Part shown: one piece after another, positions 16,444 through 26,825 of the stretch
Layout: every line of letters begins with the position of its first letter
How positions within the stretch are numbered: position 1 is the first letter of the stretch
Assembly: GCF_011745665.1 (NCBI RefSeq)
Contig: NZ_CP050253.1
Location: 905,418-969,417, forward strand
DNA: 64,000 nt
Origin: Zophobihabitans entericus
GTDB taxonomy: Bacteria > Pseudomonadota > Gammaproteobacteria > Enterobacterales > Orbaceae
Direction: 5' to 3'
The notes under the pieces: model-generated
Told to the model about the DNA's origin: nothing
The model's database searches: none
The model's input: only the letters and a program-made list of their open reading frames with translations
Translations under genes and position numbers: made by a program

Positions 16444-16632
16444 AGTAAGGTAGAGCTCCAAGATGCCGTTTCAGGTTGTAACCCTTGAACCCTAGGTTCA
16501 AGGTGAACGATACGCTTTAACTTTTAGGTTTCCCAGTACAAGCTGGGCTTACACACCGGTTAACAATCGTAACATTCTAAGTTTTGGAATATCGGCTCAG
16601 GGGACTGACCGTTCGCGCACACCTCAGAGTTA
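16444..16632 (-). ncRNA. ssrS: 6S RNA
   Basis: The minus strand contains CAGTCCCCTGAGCCGATAT near the 5' side and CCTTGAACC...GGTTCAAGGGTTACA near the 3' side, both diagnostic of gammaproteobacterial 6S RNA. The ends CTCTGAGGTG and CATCTTGGAG can pair to close the rod. 6S RNA binds sigma-70 RNA polymerase and mimics an open promoter in stationary phase. A TATTAT -10 element on the minus strand at 16638-16643 places the 5' end near 16632. The exact ends are estimates. It sits between zapA and fau as in E. coli. Confidence 0.9.
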
Positions 16633-16672
16633 CTACCATAATACAAAATTCTGAGAATGATACAACCGGAAT

Positions 16673-16993
16673 TTAATCTTTTTTCGAGTCAGATCCCAAA
16701 TTTACACTATTTAGCGTATTTTCGAGCATTAACTGTAGGTTTTGTAGGCGGTTAGCATAATCATGACTAAGCTGATTATTGAGTTGGTTGGCTTTGGTCA
16801 GTTCATAAGAGATATTTAAGGCAGCAGTGATAATAAGCTGATCACTATTCATGATTTGAGTCTTACGACGCAGTTCCTGTAAACGATTTTCTAAATCTTC
16901 AGCCGCTTTTTTGAGCGAGGGAATCTCTTCAACCGGACAATTGAGTTTTAGGCTGCGTCCCAAAATATTTAAATCAACAACTTGTGATGTCAT
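16673..16993 (-). CDS. zapA: Cell division protein ZapA
   Basis: A 106-residue cytosolic protein that bundles FtsZ filaments and stabilises the Z ring. The N-terminal domain begins SQVVDLNILGRSLKLNCP, and the C-terminal half is a predicted coiled coil (about 50-100). E. coli ZapA has 109 residues. It begins 3 bp after the dxs stop codon, with its ribosome site inside the end of dxs. It is therefore probably the distal gene of xseB-ispA-dxs-zapA as well as the gene before 6S RNA. Confidence 0.92.
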   Translation of the reverse strand: MTSQVVDLNILGRSLKLNCPVEEIPSLKKAAEDLENRLQELRRKTQIMNSDQLIITAALNISYELTKANQLNNQLSHDYANRLQNLQLMLENTLNSVNLGSDSKKD

Positions 16994-16996
16994 CTC

Positions 16997-18862
16997 TTAT
17001 ACCTTGTCCCTGTTATTGCGAGTTTGAATTTGTTGTAAAATACCCGTCTCATTAAGTCCAAAATCACTACGAATTTCGTTTTGTTCACCCTGTGGAATGA
17101 ATTGATCCGGTAAACCGATGTTTAACATATCACATTTTAAGTTATGTGAAAGGATAAATTCATTAACTGCACTACCGGCACCACCCTGGATGACGTTTTC
17201 TTCAATCGTAACCAGTAAGTCATGAGACTCTGCTATTTGAGTTAACATCTCATTGTCGAGCGGTTTCACAAAACGCATATCAACCACTGTGGCATCAATC
17301 TGTGCAGCCACTTTTAGAGTTTCAGTCAAAAGAGGACCAAAGTTCAGTAGTGCAATGCTGTGTCCCTGACGTTTTAGGGTAGCTTTACCCACCGGAAGTG
17401 GTGTTGCTGCGGTTAGTTCAATACCTGTACCACATCCGCGCGGGTAACGTACGACGGATGGGCCTTGATGGGTATAGCCCGTTGTCAGCATATGACGACA
17501 TTCATTCTCATCACTTGGTGTCATAATCACCAGATTAGGAATAGTGCGCAGATAAGAGAGATCAAACTGCCCCTGATGAGTCGGACCATCAGCACCAACA
17601 ATCCCCGCTCTGTCTACTGCAAATAATACTGGCAGATTTTGAATGGCAATATCGTGAATTAGCTGATCATAAGCCCGCTGTAAAAATGTGGAGTAAATAG
17701 CGACAACCGGTCTGAGTCCACTAATAGCAAAACCTGCAGCCAGAGTTACAGCATGTTGTTCGGCAATTGCAACATCAAAAAACTGCTGTGGATATTTTTG
17801 AGCAAATCTTGTCATGCCAGAGCCTTCACGCATTGCCGGTGTGATTGCTATCAGTTTATTATCCTGCTCTGCAACTTCACATAACCAGTCACCAAAAATA
17901 TCAGAATAGGTTGGTTTACTTTGTTTTGAGGTTGCTATTGTACCTTGTTTCGGGTCAAATTTAGGTACGCCATGCCATAAAATTGGATCCTGCTCTGCCG
18001 GAGCATAGCCTTTGCCTTTTTTAGTAATGACGTGCAGTAGCTGTGGGCCTTTTAAATGACGAATACGTTTTAAGGTACTGACCAGAGTGTCAATATCATG
18101 TCCATCAACTGGTCCAATATAATTAAAGCCAAGCTCTTCAAATAAAATGGCAGGAGTGACCAGTCCTTTTAGATGTTCTTCAGTCTTTTTAAGGAACTCT
18201 TTAATTGGTGGCAAGCCAGATAAGATTTTTTTACCGCTTTCACGCAGTGAAATATATTCTTTACTAGAGAGAATCTGCGCTAAATGTTGACTCAGACCAC
18301 CAACATTTTCAGAGATAGACATATCGTTATCATTTAAAATCACGAGCATATCAGGTTTAGTATGACCAGCGTGATTCATTGCTTCAAATGCCATGCCGGC
18401 GGTCATTGCGCCATCACCAATGATACAGGCCACTTTTTTACCTGATTGCTTGTAGTTTTCAGCCAGGGCAATGCCCAGACCTGCACTGATTGACGTGGAG
18501 GAGTGACCAACACTCAGCACATCAAATTCACTTTCTTCACGCCACGGGAAAGGATGCAGTCCATCTTTTTGGCGGATAGTTAACATCTGATCGCGACGAC
18601 CTGTTAAAATTTTATGAGGATAAGCCTGATGACCGACATCCCAAATCAGCTGGTCAAAAGGGGTATTGTAAACATAATGCAGCGCAGTGGTCAGTTCAAC
18701 GACACCAAGTCCTGAGGCTAAATGCCCGCTTGAGCGACTCACACTATTGAGTAAATAGCGGCGCAGTTCATCACACACTTGTGGTAGTGATTCACGAGGT
18801 AAGCGGCGTAGATCTTCCGGAGAATCAATACGCATAAGTAATGGATAGTCGGCAGCGTTCAC
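16997..18862 (-). CDS. dxs: 1-deoxy-D-xylulose-5-phosphate synthase
   Basis: A 621-residue thiamine diphosphate enzyme that condenses pyruvate and glyceraldehyde 3-phosphate, the first step of the MEP isoprenoid pathway. The ThDP motif is [21 protein letters not shown]-like (glycine-Asp-Gly around residue 145 to the Asn 26 residues on). [17 protein letters not shown] and [15 protein letters not shown] are conserved. The frame is open to a TTG at 18883 with no ribosome site. I choose the GTG at 18862, one base after the ispA stop, because it matches the N-terminus and length of E. coli Dxs (620). Confidence 0.95.
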   Translation of the reverse strand: MNAADYPLLMRIDSPEDLRRLPRESLPQVCDELRRYLLNSVSRSSGHLASGLGVVELTTALHYVYNTPFDQLIWDVGHQAYPHKILTGRRDQMLTIRQKDGLHPFPWREESEFDVLSVGHSSTSISAGLGIALAENYKQSGKKVACIIGDGAMTAGMAFEAMNHAGHTKPDMLVILNDNDMSISENVGGLSQHLAQILSSKEYISLRESGKKILSGLPPIKEFLKKTEEHLKGLVTPAILFEELGFNYIGPVDGHDIDTLVSTLKRIRHLKGPQLLHVITKKGKGYAPAEQDPILWHGVPKFDPKQGTIATSKQSKPTYSDIFGDWLCEVAEQDNKLIAITPAMREGSGMTRFAQKYPQQFFDVAIAEQHAVTLAAGFAISGLRPVVAIYSTFLQRAYDQLIHDIAIQNLPVLFAVDRAGIVGADGPTHQGQFDLSYLRTIPNLVIMTPSDENECRHMLTTGYTHQGPSVVRYPRGCGTGIELTAATPLPVGKATLKRQGHSIALLNFGPLLTETLKVAAQIDATVVDMRFVKPLDNEMLTQIAESHDLLVTIEENVIQGGAGSAVNEFILSHNLKCDMLNIGLPDQFIPQGEQNEIRSDFGLNETGILQQIQTRNNRDKV

Positions 18863-18863
18863 G

Positions 18864-19751
18864 TTAGTTATCTCGTCTGACAATAAAATGAGCTAAAGAG
18901 CGCAGAGCATCACTGTTCATTGGCAGCTGATCCAGAGCACTGATAGCTTGATGATAAAGTTGTTGGGCTGTTTCCTTTGCAGCAGTTAAACCCATCAGTG
19001 ATGGGTAAGTACTTTTTTCTAATTGTTCGTCTGAACCTTGTGGTTTACCCATTTTTTCTGTATTACCGATGACATTTAAAATATCATCCTGAACCTGAAA
19101 TGCCAGTCCAATAGCTTGCGAATATTTATCTAAAATAGGTTGATACTGATGAGCACTTGCCCCAGCGCTGTATAAGCCAAGACGCACCGCAGCCTGAATC
19201 AGCACACCGGTTTTATAGTGATGAATCTGTTTAAGTTGCTCAAGATTAATATGCTGATGCTCTGCTGCCAGATCCATTGTTTGGCCAAGACACATACCAG
19301 AAGCACCGCTGGCCTGAGCTAATTCCTGAATCATCTTCATTCGTGATTCAATAGGAAGTGCTTGTTCTCCGGCTAAAATACTAAAGGCCAGTGTTTGCAG
19401 GCTATCACCAGCTAAAATGGCTGTGGCTTCACCAAACTGGATATGACAGGTCGGTTTACCACGACGCAGATTATCGTTATCCATAGCCGGTAAATCGTCA
19501 TGGATAAGAGAATAAGTATGTATTGCTTCGATCGCACAAGCAGGTGCATCGAGCTTATCTGGTGTTACACCGAACATTTCACCTGTGGCATAAACCAGAA
19601 AAGGACGCACGCGCTTACCGCCAGCCAGCAGACTATACTGCATAGCCAGAGTTAGCTGAGAAGACGAGAGCTGACCAAGATATTGGTTTAACGCGGTTTC
19701 TACCCGATCAGAATAGGATTTCTGGTGCTCGGTAAACAAATTAATCATCAT
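18864..19751 (-). CDS. ispA: Farnesyl diphosphate synthase (geranyltranstransferase)
   Basis: A 295-residue cytosolic prenyltransferase making farnesyl diphosphate from IPP and DMAPP/GPP. The two Asp-rich motifs are DDLPAMDND (first) and DDILNVIGN (second). GGKRVRPFL and the CLGQTMDL segment are typical. Length matches E. coli IspA (299). It lies between xseB (3-bp gap) and dxs (1-bp gap) in the order seen in E. coli. Two adjacent ATG codons (19751 and 19748) are possible starts. Confidence 0.95.
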   Translation of the reverse strand: MMINLFTEHQKSYSDRVETALNQYLGQLSSSQLTLAMQYSLLAGGKRVRPFLVYATGEMFGVTPDKLDAPACAIEAIHTYSLIHDDLPAMDNDNLRRGKPTCHIQFGEATAILAGDSLQTLAFSILAGEQALPIESRMKMIQELAQASGASGMCLGQTMDLAAEHQHINLEQLKQIHHYKTGVLIQAAVRLGLYSAGASAHQYQPILDKYSQAIGLAFQVQDDILNVIGNTEKMGKPQGSDEQLEKSTYPSLMGLTAAKETAQQLYHQAISALDQLPMNSDALRSLAHFIVRRDN

Positions 19752-19754
19752 TGA

Positions 19755-19997
19755 TTAGTCGTCTTCATCATCAAAGCTTGCTAGTTCAGCTTCGGCATTT
19801 TCATTGAGTAAAATCTGTACACGTTGTTCTGCGTGTTGCAGTTGTTGCTGTCCCTGACGGGCTAATTTGATACCTTGTTCAAATTCACTTAAAGCCTCGT
19901 CCAGTGAGAGTCCGCCAGATTCTAATCGACCGACGATGGATTCCAGTTCGCCTAGTGTTTCTTCAAATGAAGGTACTTTCGCTGCTTTTTTAGCCAT
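19755..19997 (-). CDS. xseB: Exodeoxyribonuclease VII small subunit
   Basis: An 80-residue helical subunit that binds several-fold to XseA to form exonuclease VII, which degrades single-stranded DNA. The conserved core [19 protein letters not shown] is at about residues 9-27, followed by [17 protein letters not shown] and an acidic tail. Length equals E. coli XseB. It is the first gene of the xseB-ispA-dxs-zapA unit, with a GGAG ribosome site upstream. Confidence 0.95.
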   Translation of the reverse strand: MAKKAAKVPSFEETLGELESIVGRLESGGLSLDEALSEFEQGIKLARQGQQQLQHAEQRVQILLNENAEAELASFDDEDD

Positions 19998-20060
19998 ATT
20001 TAACTCCGTTCAATTTGCTGCTTAGTATACATGACTAGAAGAAAAGTGAGTATAGGATAT

Positions 20061-20126
20061 CTTCAATAAAATAATGTATTAAATCAATTAGTTAGTTAAT
20101 ATTATAACTATTTGATTTATTTGAAG
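20061..20126. repeat. AT-rich palindromic dispersed repeat, copy B
   Basis: In the gap between xseB and hpt, AAATCAATTAGTTA (20081-20094) pairs with TAACTATTTGATTT (20105-20118) at 13 of 14 positions. CTTCAA (20061) pairs with TTGAAG (20126). The right half, CTATTTGATTTATTTGAAG, is nearly the reverse complement of the CTTCAAATAAATCAA arm of copies A and C. A separate TAAATAATA/TATTATTTA pair lies at 20152-20197, of unknown meaning. Confidence 0.6.
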
Positions 20127-20257
20127 AAATTATATTTAAGTGACCTGTCGGTAAATAATAATAATTGAGGATAAATCTGCCTACGGACTATTATTTATGA
20201 TGAATAGTTGATAAAATCTCTGTCAATTTAACTACAAGTTAACTACGGGCATTCCGA

Positions 20258-20791
20258 ATGAAAAAACATGTTGTAGATGTCATGATCTCTGAAGAAGAGA
20301 TTAGAAAGCGCGTTACTGAACTGGGTCAGTCAATCAGCCAACATTATAAAGATAGCAATAATGAGTTGGTACTTGTTGGTTTGTTACGTGGTTCATTTAT
20401 TTTTATGGCCGATTTATGCCGGGCAATTACTGTTGGGCACGAAGTGGATTTTATTACTGCCTCAAGTTACGGTAAAAGTATGGATAGTAATCGCGATGTC
20501 AAAATTCTAAAAGATTTAGATGAAGATATTCGCGATAAAGATGTGCTGATTGTCGAAGATATTATTGATACGGGTAATACTCTGAGTAAAGTAAAAGAGA
20601 TTTTAGAGCTACGTGGTCCACGTTCTTTAGAGATCTGTACCTTATTGGATAAGCCTTCTCGACGGGAAGTGGAAGTGCCGGTGAAATATATTGGTTTCTC
20701 TATTCCTGACGAGTTTGTCGTCGGATACGGGATTGATTACGCGCAGCATTATCGTCACTTGCCATATATCGGTCAGGTAACATTGTTGTAG
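20258..20791 (+). CDS. hpt: Hypoxanthine phosphoribosyltransferase
   Basis: A 177-residue cytosolic purine salvage enzyme that makes IMP (and GMP) from hypoxanthine (and guanine) with PRPP. The PRPP-binding loop is [14 protein letters not shown] at about residues 99-112, and the N-terminal GLLRGSFIF and SYGKSM segments are typical. Length matches E. coli Hpt (178). It is divergent from xseB. No PurR-type operator was found in the 260-bp gap upstream. Confidence 0.95.
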   Translation: MKKHVVDVMISEEEIRKRVTELGQSISQHYKDSNNELVLVGLLRGSFIFMADLCRAITVGHEVDFITASSYGKSMDSNRDVKILKDLDEDIRDKDVLIVEDIIDTGNTLSKVKEILELRGPRSLEICTLLDKPSRREVEVPVKYIGFSIPDEFVVGYGIDYAQHYRHLPYIGQVTLL

Positions 20792-20844
20792 TACATTGTG
20801 GTAAGGTACTAAAACAATAAAACTTTTAAGGATAGAGGTGAACT

Positions 20845-20873
20845 TTGACAATAATTGAGTGTCAAAGTGTTAT
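20845..20873 (+). promoter_or_regulatory. Putative promoter of tamA-tamB
   Basis: A perfect TTGACA (20845-20850), 17 bp, TGTTAT (20868-20873). The -35 hexamer is part of a small inverted repeat TTTGACA/TGTCAAA. Confidence 0.55.
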
Positions 20874-20878
20874 CTTAG

Positions 20879-20902
20879 CAAGCACATCTGGGATTGTGCT
20901 TG
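20879..20902 (+). promoter_or_regulatory. Perfect 8-bp hairpin in the tamA leader
   Basis: CAAGCACA pairs with TGTGCTTG around an 8-base loop, between the proposed promoter and the tamA ribosome site. No T run follows, so it is not a simple terminator. It would lie at or near the 5' end of the mRNA and could affect its stability. Confidence 0.5.
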
Positions 20903-20935
20903 TGGACTGACGGTCTTTTGTTAGCAGGAGCTAGT

Positions 20936-22669
20936 GTGCTGCGTTTTATTATACTTTTTATCATTGCAACTTTTTTTGCGACTGCGGCAAATGCAGCGAT
21001 GAAGTTGCGTGTTGAAGGTTTAAGCGGAGAGCTTGAAGATAACGTTGAGGCCCGTTTGTCGATAATCGAACCCGATTCAATTGAAGATACGCCTCAATTC
21101 AGACGTTATGTCGAAGCTGAAATCAAAAAAGCCTTACGTGCACTGGGTTATTATTCACCGACTTTTAGTTATAAGACCCGCGATTCACGTAATGGTCTGT
21201 CCAGTAAACAAGTTTTTGAAGTTCATGTTGATCCCGGTCGTCCGATTCTGATCGAGCGAGTGTCTGTCAATATTACCGGCGAAGGCCAAAATGACAGGGA
21301 TTATACCCAGCTCCTCAGGAATCAAACGCCAAGTGTTGGTGATGTACTTAATCATGGTACCTATGATTCATTCAAACGTAGCCTGCTCAATTTAGCACTG
21401 CGTAAAGGCTATTTTGATGCGGACTTAACCCGTCATCAGCTGGCTGTTTCAGATAAAACGTATCAGGGCTTTTGGCGGCTGGATATGGACACTGGTGAGC
21501 GTTATCGTTTTGGTAATGTCCATTTTGAGGAAACACCAATCAGGGAAGAAATCCTGCGTAATATTATTCCTTTTACAGAAGGGGAATATTATACCTCTGA
21601 TCAGTTGGCTCTGTTTAGCCGTCGCCTTTCTGCGACCAACTGGTTTAGTTCTGTGACAACATTACCTGATTTTAGTCATGTGGGTGAAGATAAGACTTTA
21701 CCGGTGAATGTAGTGGCTATTCCCCGTAAAACTAACTTAATTGATGTTGGTGCGGGTTACTCAACGGGCGTGGGTGTCAGAGGTAAACTAAACTGGACTA
21801 AGCCCTGGATTAATGATTCAGGGCACAGCTTTCAAAGTAACTTAGCTTTATCCCGCGTTGAACCAACCATTACCGCCAGTTATAAAATGCCGCTGATGAA
21901 ATCACCACTGGAAGATTACTATCTCCTGCAAGGTGGTTATAAGCGCGAAGATAATAACGATACTGACTCCAACTCCTACACCTTTGGTGCATTCCGCTAT
22001 TGGGATACCTTTGAAGGTTGGCAAAAAGCGATCGGTTTAAATATTAACTATGACCGATTTACTCAGGCAGATGTTAGCTATAATACCTTCTTATTCTATC
22101 CTTCTGTGAGCTTTTCTCGTATTCGTTCTAATGGTGGACTTTTACCAATGTGGGGTGATTCCCAGCGTTATTCTGTTGAAGTTGGTTCTAAAGATTTACT
22201 TTCTGATGTGGATTTTTGGTCATTTAAAACGCAGCAAGTCTGGATTCGTTCTTTATATGATACTCATCGTTTTGTTGCCAGGGTGAATTTTGGTTTTATT
22301 GAAACTAATGAATTTGAGCGTTTACCACCATCAATGCGATTCTTTGCTGGTGGTGATCGCAGTATTCGTGGTTATAGCTATCAGTCAATCTCTCCAGAGG
22401 ATAGTAAAGGTAAATTGACTGGTGCATCCCGCTTATTAACCGGTTCAATAGAGTATCAATATAACTTTAGTGGGGCATGGTGGGGAGCTGCGTTTGTTGA
22501 TTCAGGCGAAGCAATTAATAGTTTTGATAATCATGATTTTCATACCGGTGGTGGTATTGGTATTCGCTGGGTTTCTCCAATTGGACCAATAAAAATGGAT
22601 GTTGCCACACCACTTGATCACAGCAGCAGTTCTATTCATTTCTATATTGGACTGGGAGCTGAATTATGA
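20936..22669 (+). CDS. tamA: TamA, outer-membrane translocation and assembly module protein
   Basis: A 577-residue Omp85-family protein, the same length as E. coli TamA. It forms the outer-membrane half of the TAM complex that helps insert outer-membrane proteins and, with TamB, supports phospholipid transport. A signal peptide (about 1-20, ending ANA) precedes POTRA domains (to about 265) and a 16-strand barrel. The barrel carries FFAGGDRSIRGYSYQSI (the conserved lid-lock RGY-type motif) and ends in GLGAEL. The GTG at 20936 is chosen because AGGAG lies 5 bases before it. An upstream ATG at 20894 would add 14 non-signal residues. It overlaps tamB by 4 bp. Confidence 0.93.
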   Translation: MLRFIILFIIATFFATAANAAMKLRVEGLSGELEDNVEARLSIIEPDSIEDTPQFRRYVEAEIKKALRALGYYSPTFSYKTRDSRNGLSSKQVFEVHVDPGRPILIERVSVNITGEGQNDRDYTQLLRNQTPSVGDVLNHGTYDSFKRSLLNLALRKGYFDADLTRHQLAVSDKTYQGFWRLDMDTGERYRFGNVHFEETPIREEILRNIIPFTEGEYYTSDQLALFSRRLSATNWFSSVTTLPDFSHVGEDKTLPVNVVAIPRKTNLIDVGAGYSTGVGVRGKLNWTKPWINDSGHSFQSNLALSRVEPTITASYKMPLMKSPLEDYYLLQGGYKREDNNDTDSNSYTFGAFRYWDTFEGWQKAIGLNINYDRFTQADVSYNTFLFYPSVSFSRIRSNGGLLPMWGDSQRYSVEVGSKDLLSDVDFWSFKTQQVWIRSLYDTHRFVARVNFGFIETNEFERLPPSMRFFAGGDRSIRGYSYQSISPEDSKGKLTGASRLLTGSIEYQYNFSGAWWGAAFVDSGEAINSFDNHDFHTGGGIGIRWVSPIGPIKMDVATPLDHSSSSIHFYIGLGAEL

Positions 22670-25600
22670 TTCGTTTAAAGAAAAAAGGCATCATATTTCT
22701 CTCTATTTTCGGCTTCTTTGTCTGTTTTATATGGGCATTTATCTATACCAGTTTAGGCCTTAAAATTATCTCCACCGTATTGGAGAAAACCGTACCTGAA
22801 ATTAAAATTGCTCATTTAGATGGCGCTCTGTACGATCTGGAAATGCGCGGTTTCTCGCTCAATATGGAAGGTATTTCGGTCGAAGTTGATCAGGCAACAC
22901 TGGCAATTTCTGGCATGTGCTTATTACAGGGTAAGCTCTGCATTAAAGACTTTTCTGCTGATAACATCAAAGTAGATATTGATACCAGTAAAATGGCATC
23001 AACGGATGAAAACGTTGAACCGGTTGAAGACAGTGGTGAACGCTCGACCATTGATATGCCTATTCCTATTGAACTACGGGCACTTGATTTAGAAAATGTT
23101 GATGTTCGTGTTGATGATATGCAATTTGCACTGGACAGCTTTATTGGTAAGGCTATCTGGATTAAGCATGAGCTAACGATTTTTCCGTCTTCTGCACAAG
23201 GCGTGAAGGCTATTTTTTCTGATAATCCAGCCCCTGCGCCAGTAGCAGAGACCGCTAAATCAAACGTTCCTTTAGAACAGCAAATACAGGCACTCTTTAC
23301 TGAGCCTCTCTTAACTGAGTTACCAACCGTAAATATTCCGCTGGATATTAATGTTATTGAACTAACCGGTACCAACTGGTTACTTCATATGGGAGACGAC
23401 TTCCGTTTTAATGATGTATTAATTCAGGCGCGGACTAAAAATAGCTATGTCGCGATTGATAAACTAAATACTAATGCTGAAACACCTTTTGAAAATGGTA
23501 ATGTCGCCGTAAACGGTTACATTAACCTGGCTAAGCAGTGGCCATTAAATGTCACTTTACAGGTAGACACTAAAGCTAAAAGTCAGCTGATTAATACTGT
23601 TTTGAAAGCTAATGTGAAAGGTGCATTACTAGGGACAGTGAACGCAACGGCCAGTATGGCTGGTGATAATCAGCTGCAACTTGATGCCAGTATCAATATG
23701 ATTGAGAAATACTTACCACTTAAACTCAATTTAAAAGGTTCTCATGTTCAGTGGCCATTGCAGGGCAAACCGGAATATCAGCTCAATCAGTTTAGTGTTA
23801 ATTATGAAGGGAAGATTCACGATTATAAGTTAGATGGAACAGGATTGATTCAGGGTGAGGGTATTCCTGATACGAACTTTTCACTCGGTGCAAAAGGGCA
23901 TAATTCTGGCTTTAATATCGATCATGTTCTGGCACAGTTCCCACAAGGTCAGTTAAATCTGACGGGGAGTCTTGACTGGACAAATCAGATTAAATGGCAA
24001 GCTGATCTTAATCTGGAAAATATCAATCTTACTAACGAGATGCCGGGTTTACCTTTAAAACTTAATGGTTCTATCCAAAACAGTGGTTTTATTAAAGGTG
24101 ACCACTGGCAGATTAATATTCCAACTCTGGATTTAAATGGTTCTCTGAAAAATGCACCGCTTAAGGCCAGTGGCTCAATTTTAGCTGATTCAGATCAGTC
24201 AGCGACAGCTAAAGCGCTTAACTTATCCTGGGGTAATAATACGATTAAGTTAGATGGTACGATGAGCCCATCATCGTCACTGGTTGCTGACATTAATCTG
24301 CTGCAGCTGAATTTAATTCAACCTTCACTATTTGGTAACGTAAAAGGTAACATTAATCTTAGTGGTTCGATGTCTAAGCCACATATGAAAACCGATTTAG
24401 CTTTAAATAATCTGGATTATCAGGGGGTATCGCTGGTTCAGGCTAAGCTGGAAGGGGATATTAAGCTGCAACAACTATTATCTGCTGATATCACGCTGAA
24501 AGTTCAATCGATGAGATTTCAGGATATGACAGTTAGTGAGCTGGATCTTGCTGTCACCGGGACTGAACGTGAGCATAAAGTTAATGTTTTTATCAATGGC
24601 GATCCGATTAGTGGGGAAATCAATCTGGATGGTCAGCTGAATAAAGATCGCACTAAATGGACCGGCAGCTTAGCGAATACCTCTTTTACGACACCGCTGG
24701 ATACCTGGTCACTATCTAAGCCTTTACTGCTTAGTCTTGATATGGAAAAAAATGTGACGACTATCGGTGGACATTGCTGGATTAATACCAATTCTAGTAT
24801 CTGTTTGAGTAAAGATGTGGTGATCACCGATAAAGGCAGCGCGCAAATTGAGTTAAAGAATATTGATTTAGCGTTATTTGACCTGTTCTTAAGCAGTGAT
24901 ACACAAATTGCCGGATATATTTCTGGTGGCGCTGATATTAACTGGAACAATACTCAAACGTTCCCAACGGTATCAGCTAAAATTATTGGTGATAATGTCT
25001 ATATTAAACAATCTGTTGCTGCACAAATGTTGCCGATTAAGTTTGACATTTTTACCATCAACGCTAATTTAAACGATCAGGCAGCTAAACTCGACTGGAA
25101 ATTCGGTCTGGGTGAATATGGTCTATTCTCCGGTAATGTGAATGTCAGTGATCCGGCAAATCATAAAAATCTGAGTGGTCAGGTGATTATGGATAAAATC
25201 TCACTGGCTATCTTTAACTCTTTACTGCGTGATGATGAGTACGCCAGTGGTCTGCTCAATGCTAATCTAAAACTAGGTGGTTCGCTGGAAGATCCAACCA
25301 TTAATGGTAATTTATCTCTAAGTCAAAGTGATATTCAGACTAATCAGTTACCAGTTGATGTTAAATCTATCGGTATGGATATTAAATTCCACGGTAAGTC
25401 ATCTACGCTTGATGGCCTGATTAAAACTCAGGAAGGGGATATTACCTTAAGTGGTAATGCTGATTGGCGTGATATCCACAACTGGAATGCTAAACTAGCT
25501 GTTAAAGGCGCTGGAATGTCCATTGATTATCCACCAATGATAAAAATGACGATCATTCCGGATATTTCTATCACTGCTAATCAGGATGAGATTAATCTTG

Positions 25601-26442
25601 GTGGGCGAATTACGATTCCTAAAGCGCGTATTACTGTTGAAGATTTACCAGAGTCTATTGTTGATGTCTCTTCTGATGAAGTGATGCTGGATGAAAATCT
25701 GGAAGAGGTTGAAGTGCAGCAATTGCCACTACGCATTAACAGTAATTTGTCTATTGTGATTGGTGATAATGTGTTTGTCAGTGCCTTTGGCTTAGTGGCC
25801 AGACTGAAAGGTGATTTACTGGTACGTCAGGATAAGAAAGGTCTTGGTTTACACGGACAGATCAATATTCCTAATGGGCGTTTCCACGCTTATGGACAAG
25901 ATCTGGTGATTCGTAAAGGTGAGCTTACTTTTGCCGGTCCGGTTGATCAGCCACAGCTCAATATTGAAGCGATCCGTAATCAGGACTCAATTGAGAATAA
26001 CGTTGTGGCTGGTATTCGTGTGACAGGACCTGCTGATGAGCCTTATGTTGAAATCTTCTCTGATCCGGCAATGTCACAACAAGAAGCACTTTCTTATTTA
26101 TTACGTGGTCAGGGCTTAGATGGCAGTGAGCAGAGTGATAATGACATGATGACAGCTATCTTAATTGGTCTTGGTACGGCACAAAGCGGTAAATATATCG
26201 GTAGTATTGGTGAAGCATTTGGTATCAGAAACTTAGCGGTTGATACACAAGGCGTAGGTGAAGACTCTAAAGTGGTTGTGAGTGGTTATATTCTGCCTAA
26301 TCTACAGCTAAAATATGGTATTGGTATTTTCGACTCTTTAGCAACGTTTACTTTGCGTTATCGCTTAATGCCAAGACTTTATTTAGAAGCGGTATCCGGG
26401 CTTGATCAAACCGTCGATCTGCTTTATCAATTCGAGTTTTAA
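22666..26442 (+). CDS. tamB: TamB, inner-membrane translocation and assembly module protein
   Basis: A 1258-residue protein with one N-terminal membrane helix (about residues 9-30) and a long periplasmic beta-taco region that bridges to TamA. The C-terminal DUF490/TamB domain (about the last 350 residues) is recognisable, with QEALSYLLRGQGLDGS and VVSGYILPNLQLKYGIGIFD. Size equals E. coli TamB (1259). Repeated hydrophobic-alternating strands through the middle suit a lipid-conducting groove. Its ATG overlaps the tamA stop (ATGA), so translation is probably coupled. Confidence 0.95.
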   Translation: MIRLKKKGIIFLSIFGFFVCFIWAFIYTSLGLKIISTVLEKTVPEIKIAHLDGALYDLEMRGFSLNMEGISVEVDQATLAISGMCLLQGKLCIKDFSADNIKVDIDTSKMASTDENVEPVEDSGERSTIDMPIPIELRALDLENVDVRVDDMQFALDSFIGKAIWIKHELTIFPSSAQGVKAIFSDNPAPAPVAETAKSNVPLEQQIQALFTEPLLTELPTVNIPLDINVIELTGTNWLLHMGDDFRFNDVLIQARTKNSYVAIDKLNTNAETPFENGNVAVNGYINLAKQWPLNVTLQVDTKAKSQLINTVLKANVKGALLGTVNATASMAGDNQLQLDASINMIEKYLPLKLNLKGSHVQWPLQGKPEYQLNQFSVNYEGKIHDYKLDGTGLIQGEGIPDTNFSLGAKGHNSGFNIDHVLAQFPQGQLNLTGSLDWTNQIKWQADLNLENINLTNEMPGLPLKLNGSIQNSGFIKGDHWQINIPTLDLNGSLKNAPLKASGSILADSDQSATAKALNLSWGNNTIKLDGTMSPSSSLVADINLLQLNLIQPSLFGNVKGNINLSGSMSKPHMKTDLALNNLDYQGVSLVQAKLEGDIKLQQLLSADITLKVQSMRFQDMTVSELDLAVTGTEREHKVNVFINGDPISGEINLDGQLNKDRTKWTGSLANTSFTTPLDTWSLSKPLLLSLDMEKNVTTIGGHCWINTNSSICLSKDVVITDKGSAQIELKNIDLALFDLFLSSDTQIAGYISGGADINWNNTQTFPTVSAKIIGDNVYIKQSVAAQMLPIKFDIFTINANLNDQAAKLDWKFGLGEYGLFSGNVNVSDPANHKNLSGQVIMDKISLAIFNSLLRDDEYASGLLNANLKLGGSLEDPTINGNLSLSQSDIQTNQLPVDVKSIGMDIKFHGKSSTLDGLIKTQEGDITLSGNADWRDIHNWNAKLAVKGAGMSIDYPPMIKMTIIPDISITANQDEINLGGRITIPKARITVEDLPESIVDVSSDEVMLDENLEEVEVQQLPLRINSNLSIVIGDNVFVSAFGLVARLKGDLLVRQDKKGLGLHGQINIPNGRFHAYGQDLVIRKGELTFAGPVDQPQLNIEAIRNQDSIENNVVAGIRVTGPADEPYVEIFSDPAMSQQEALSYLLRGQGLDGSEQSDNDMMTAILIGLGTAQSGKYIGSIGEAFGIRNLAVDTQGVGEDSKVVVSGYILPNLQLKYGIGIFDSLATFTLRYRLMPRLYLEAVSGLDQTVDLLYQFEF

Positions 26443-26444
26443 AC

Positions 26445-26468
26445 AAGCTGTACTGTTTAGTACAGCTT
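26445..26468. terminator. Hairpin between tamB and the yecH-like gene
   Basis: A perfect 10-bp stem AAGCTGTACT/AGTACAGCTT with a 4-base loop lies just after the tamB stop codon, between convergent genes. The following sequence is AT-rich but not a clean T run, so it is a likely but not strong terminator. Confidence 0.55.
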
Positions 26469-26501
26469 ATTAACTATTTATTATTCACTCTTTAAAGCGA
26501 A

Positions 26502-26738
26502 TTAGTGACGACAAATTTTACGACTATCAACAGTAAATTGCTGTTCACCGGCAGGTTTAAACTTACCTTTATGTTTTAATAGCGCAATCAATTCCTGAGC
26601 GGTCATATCCTCTTTTGAACAGGTATGAAATCTGGCGTTTTCACCAAATTTTTGATTGATTGCTGTCAGTAGAGAATCTTCAGTATAATTTTGTTCGTGC
26701 ATCATGTGTAAAACTTCATGGCCGTGGATTGATGACAT
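26502..26738 (-). CDS. YecH-family putative metal-binding protein
   Basis: A 78-residue cytosolic protein matching the YecH/DUF2492 family: it starts MSSIHGHEVLHMMHE, has FHTCS in the middle, and ends RKICRH. The regularly placed His and Cys residues suggest metal binding, but no biochemical role is established to my knowledge. The ATG at 26738 is chosen over one at 26759 because AAGGA lies 7 bases before it and the family begins MSSIHGHEV. It converges on tamB and is divergent from the yfcZ-like gene. Confidence 0.85.
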   Translation of the reverse strand: MSSIHGHEVLHMMHEQNYTEDSLLTAINQKFGENARFHTCSKEDMTAQELIALLKHKGKFKPAGEQQFTVDSRKICRH

Positions 26739-26825
26739 CTTGAATTCCTTATTTTTCATACCAACATGATAGATATTATAGCTGTGTAAATTATCGATGC
26801 AAATACCTCTAAATGAGGAGAAAGA

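Noticed and set aside
20152-20197. TAAATAATA/TATTATTTA pair upstream of hpt as an operator
   Set aside because: Nine AT-only bases with a 28-bp centre are expected often in DNA of this composition.
22890-23375. Minus-strand frame of 161 codons inside tamB
   Set aside because: It is Ser-rich shadow translation of the conserved tamB reading frame, with no independent support.
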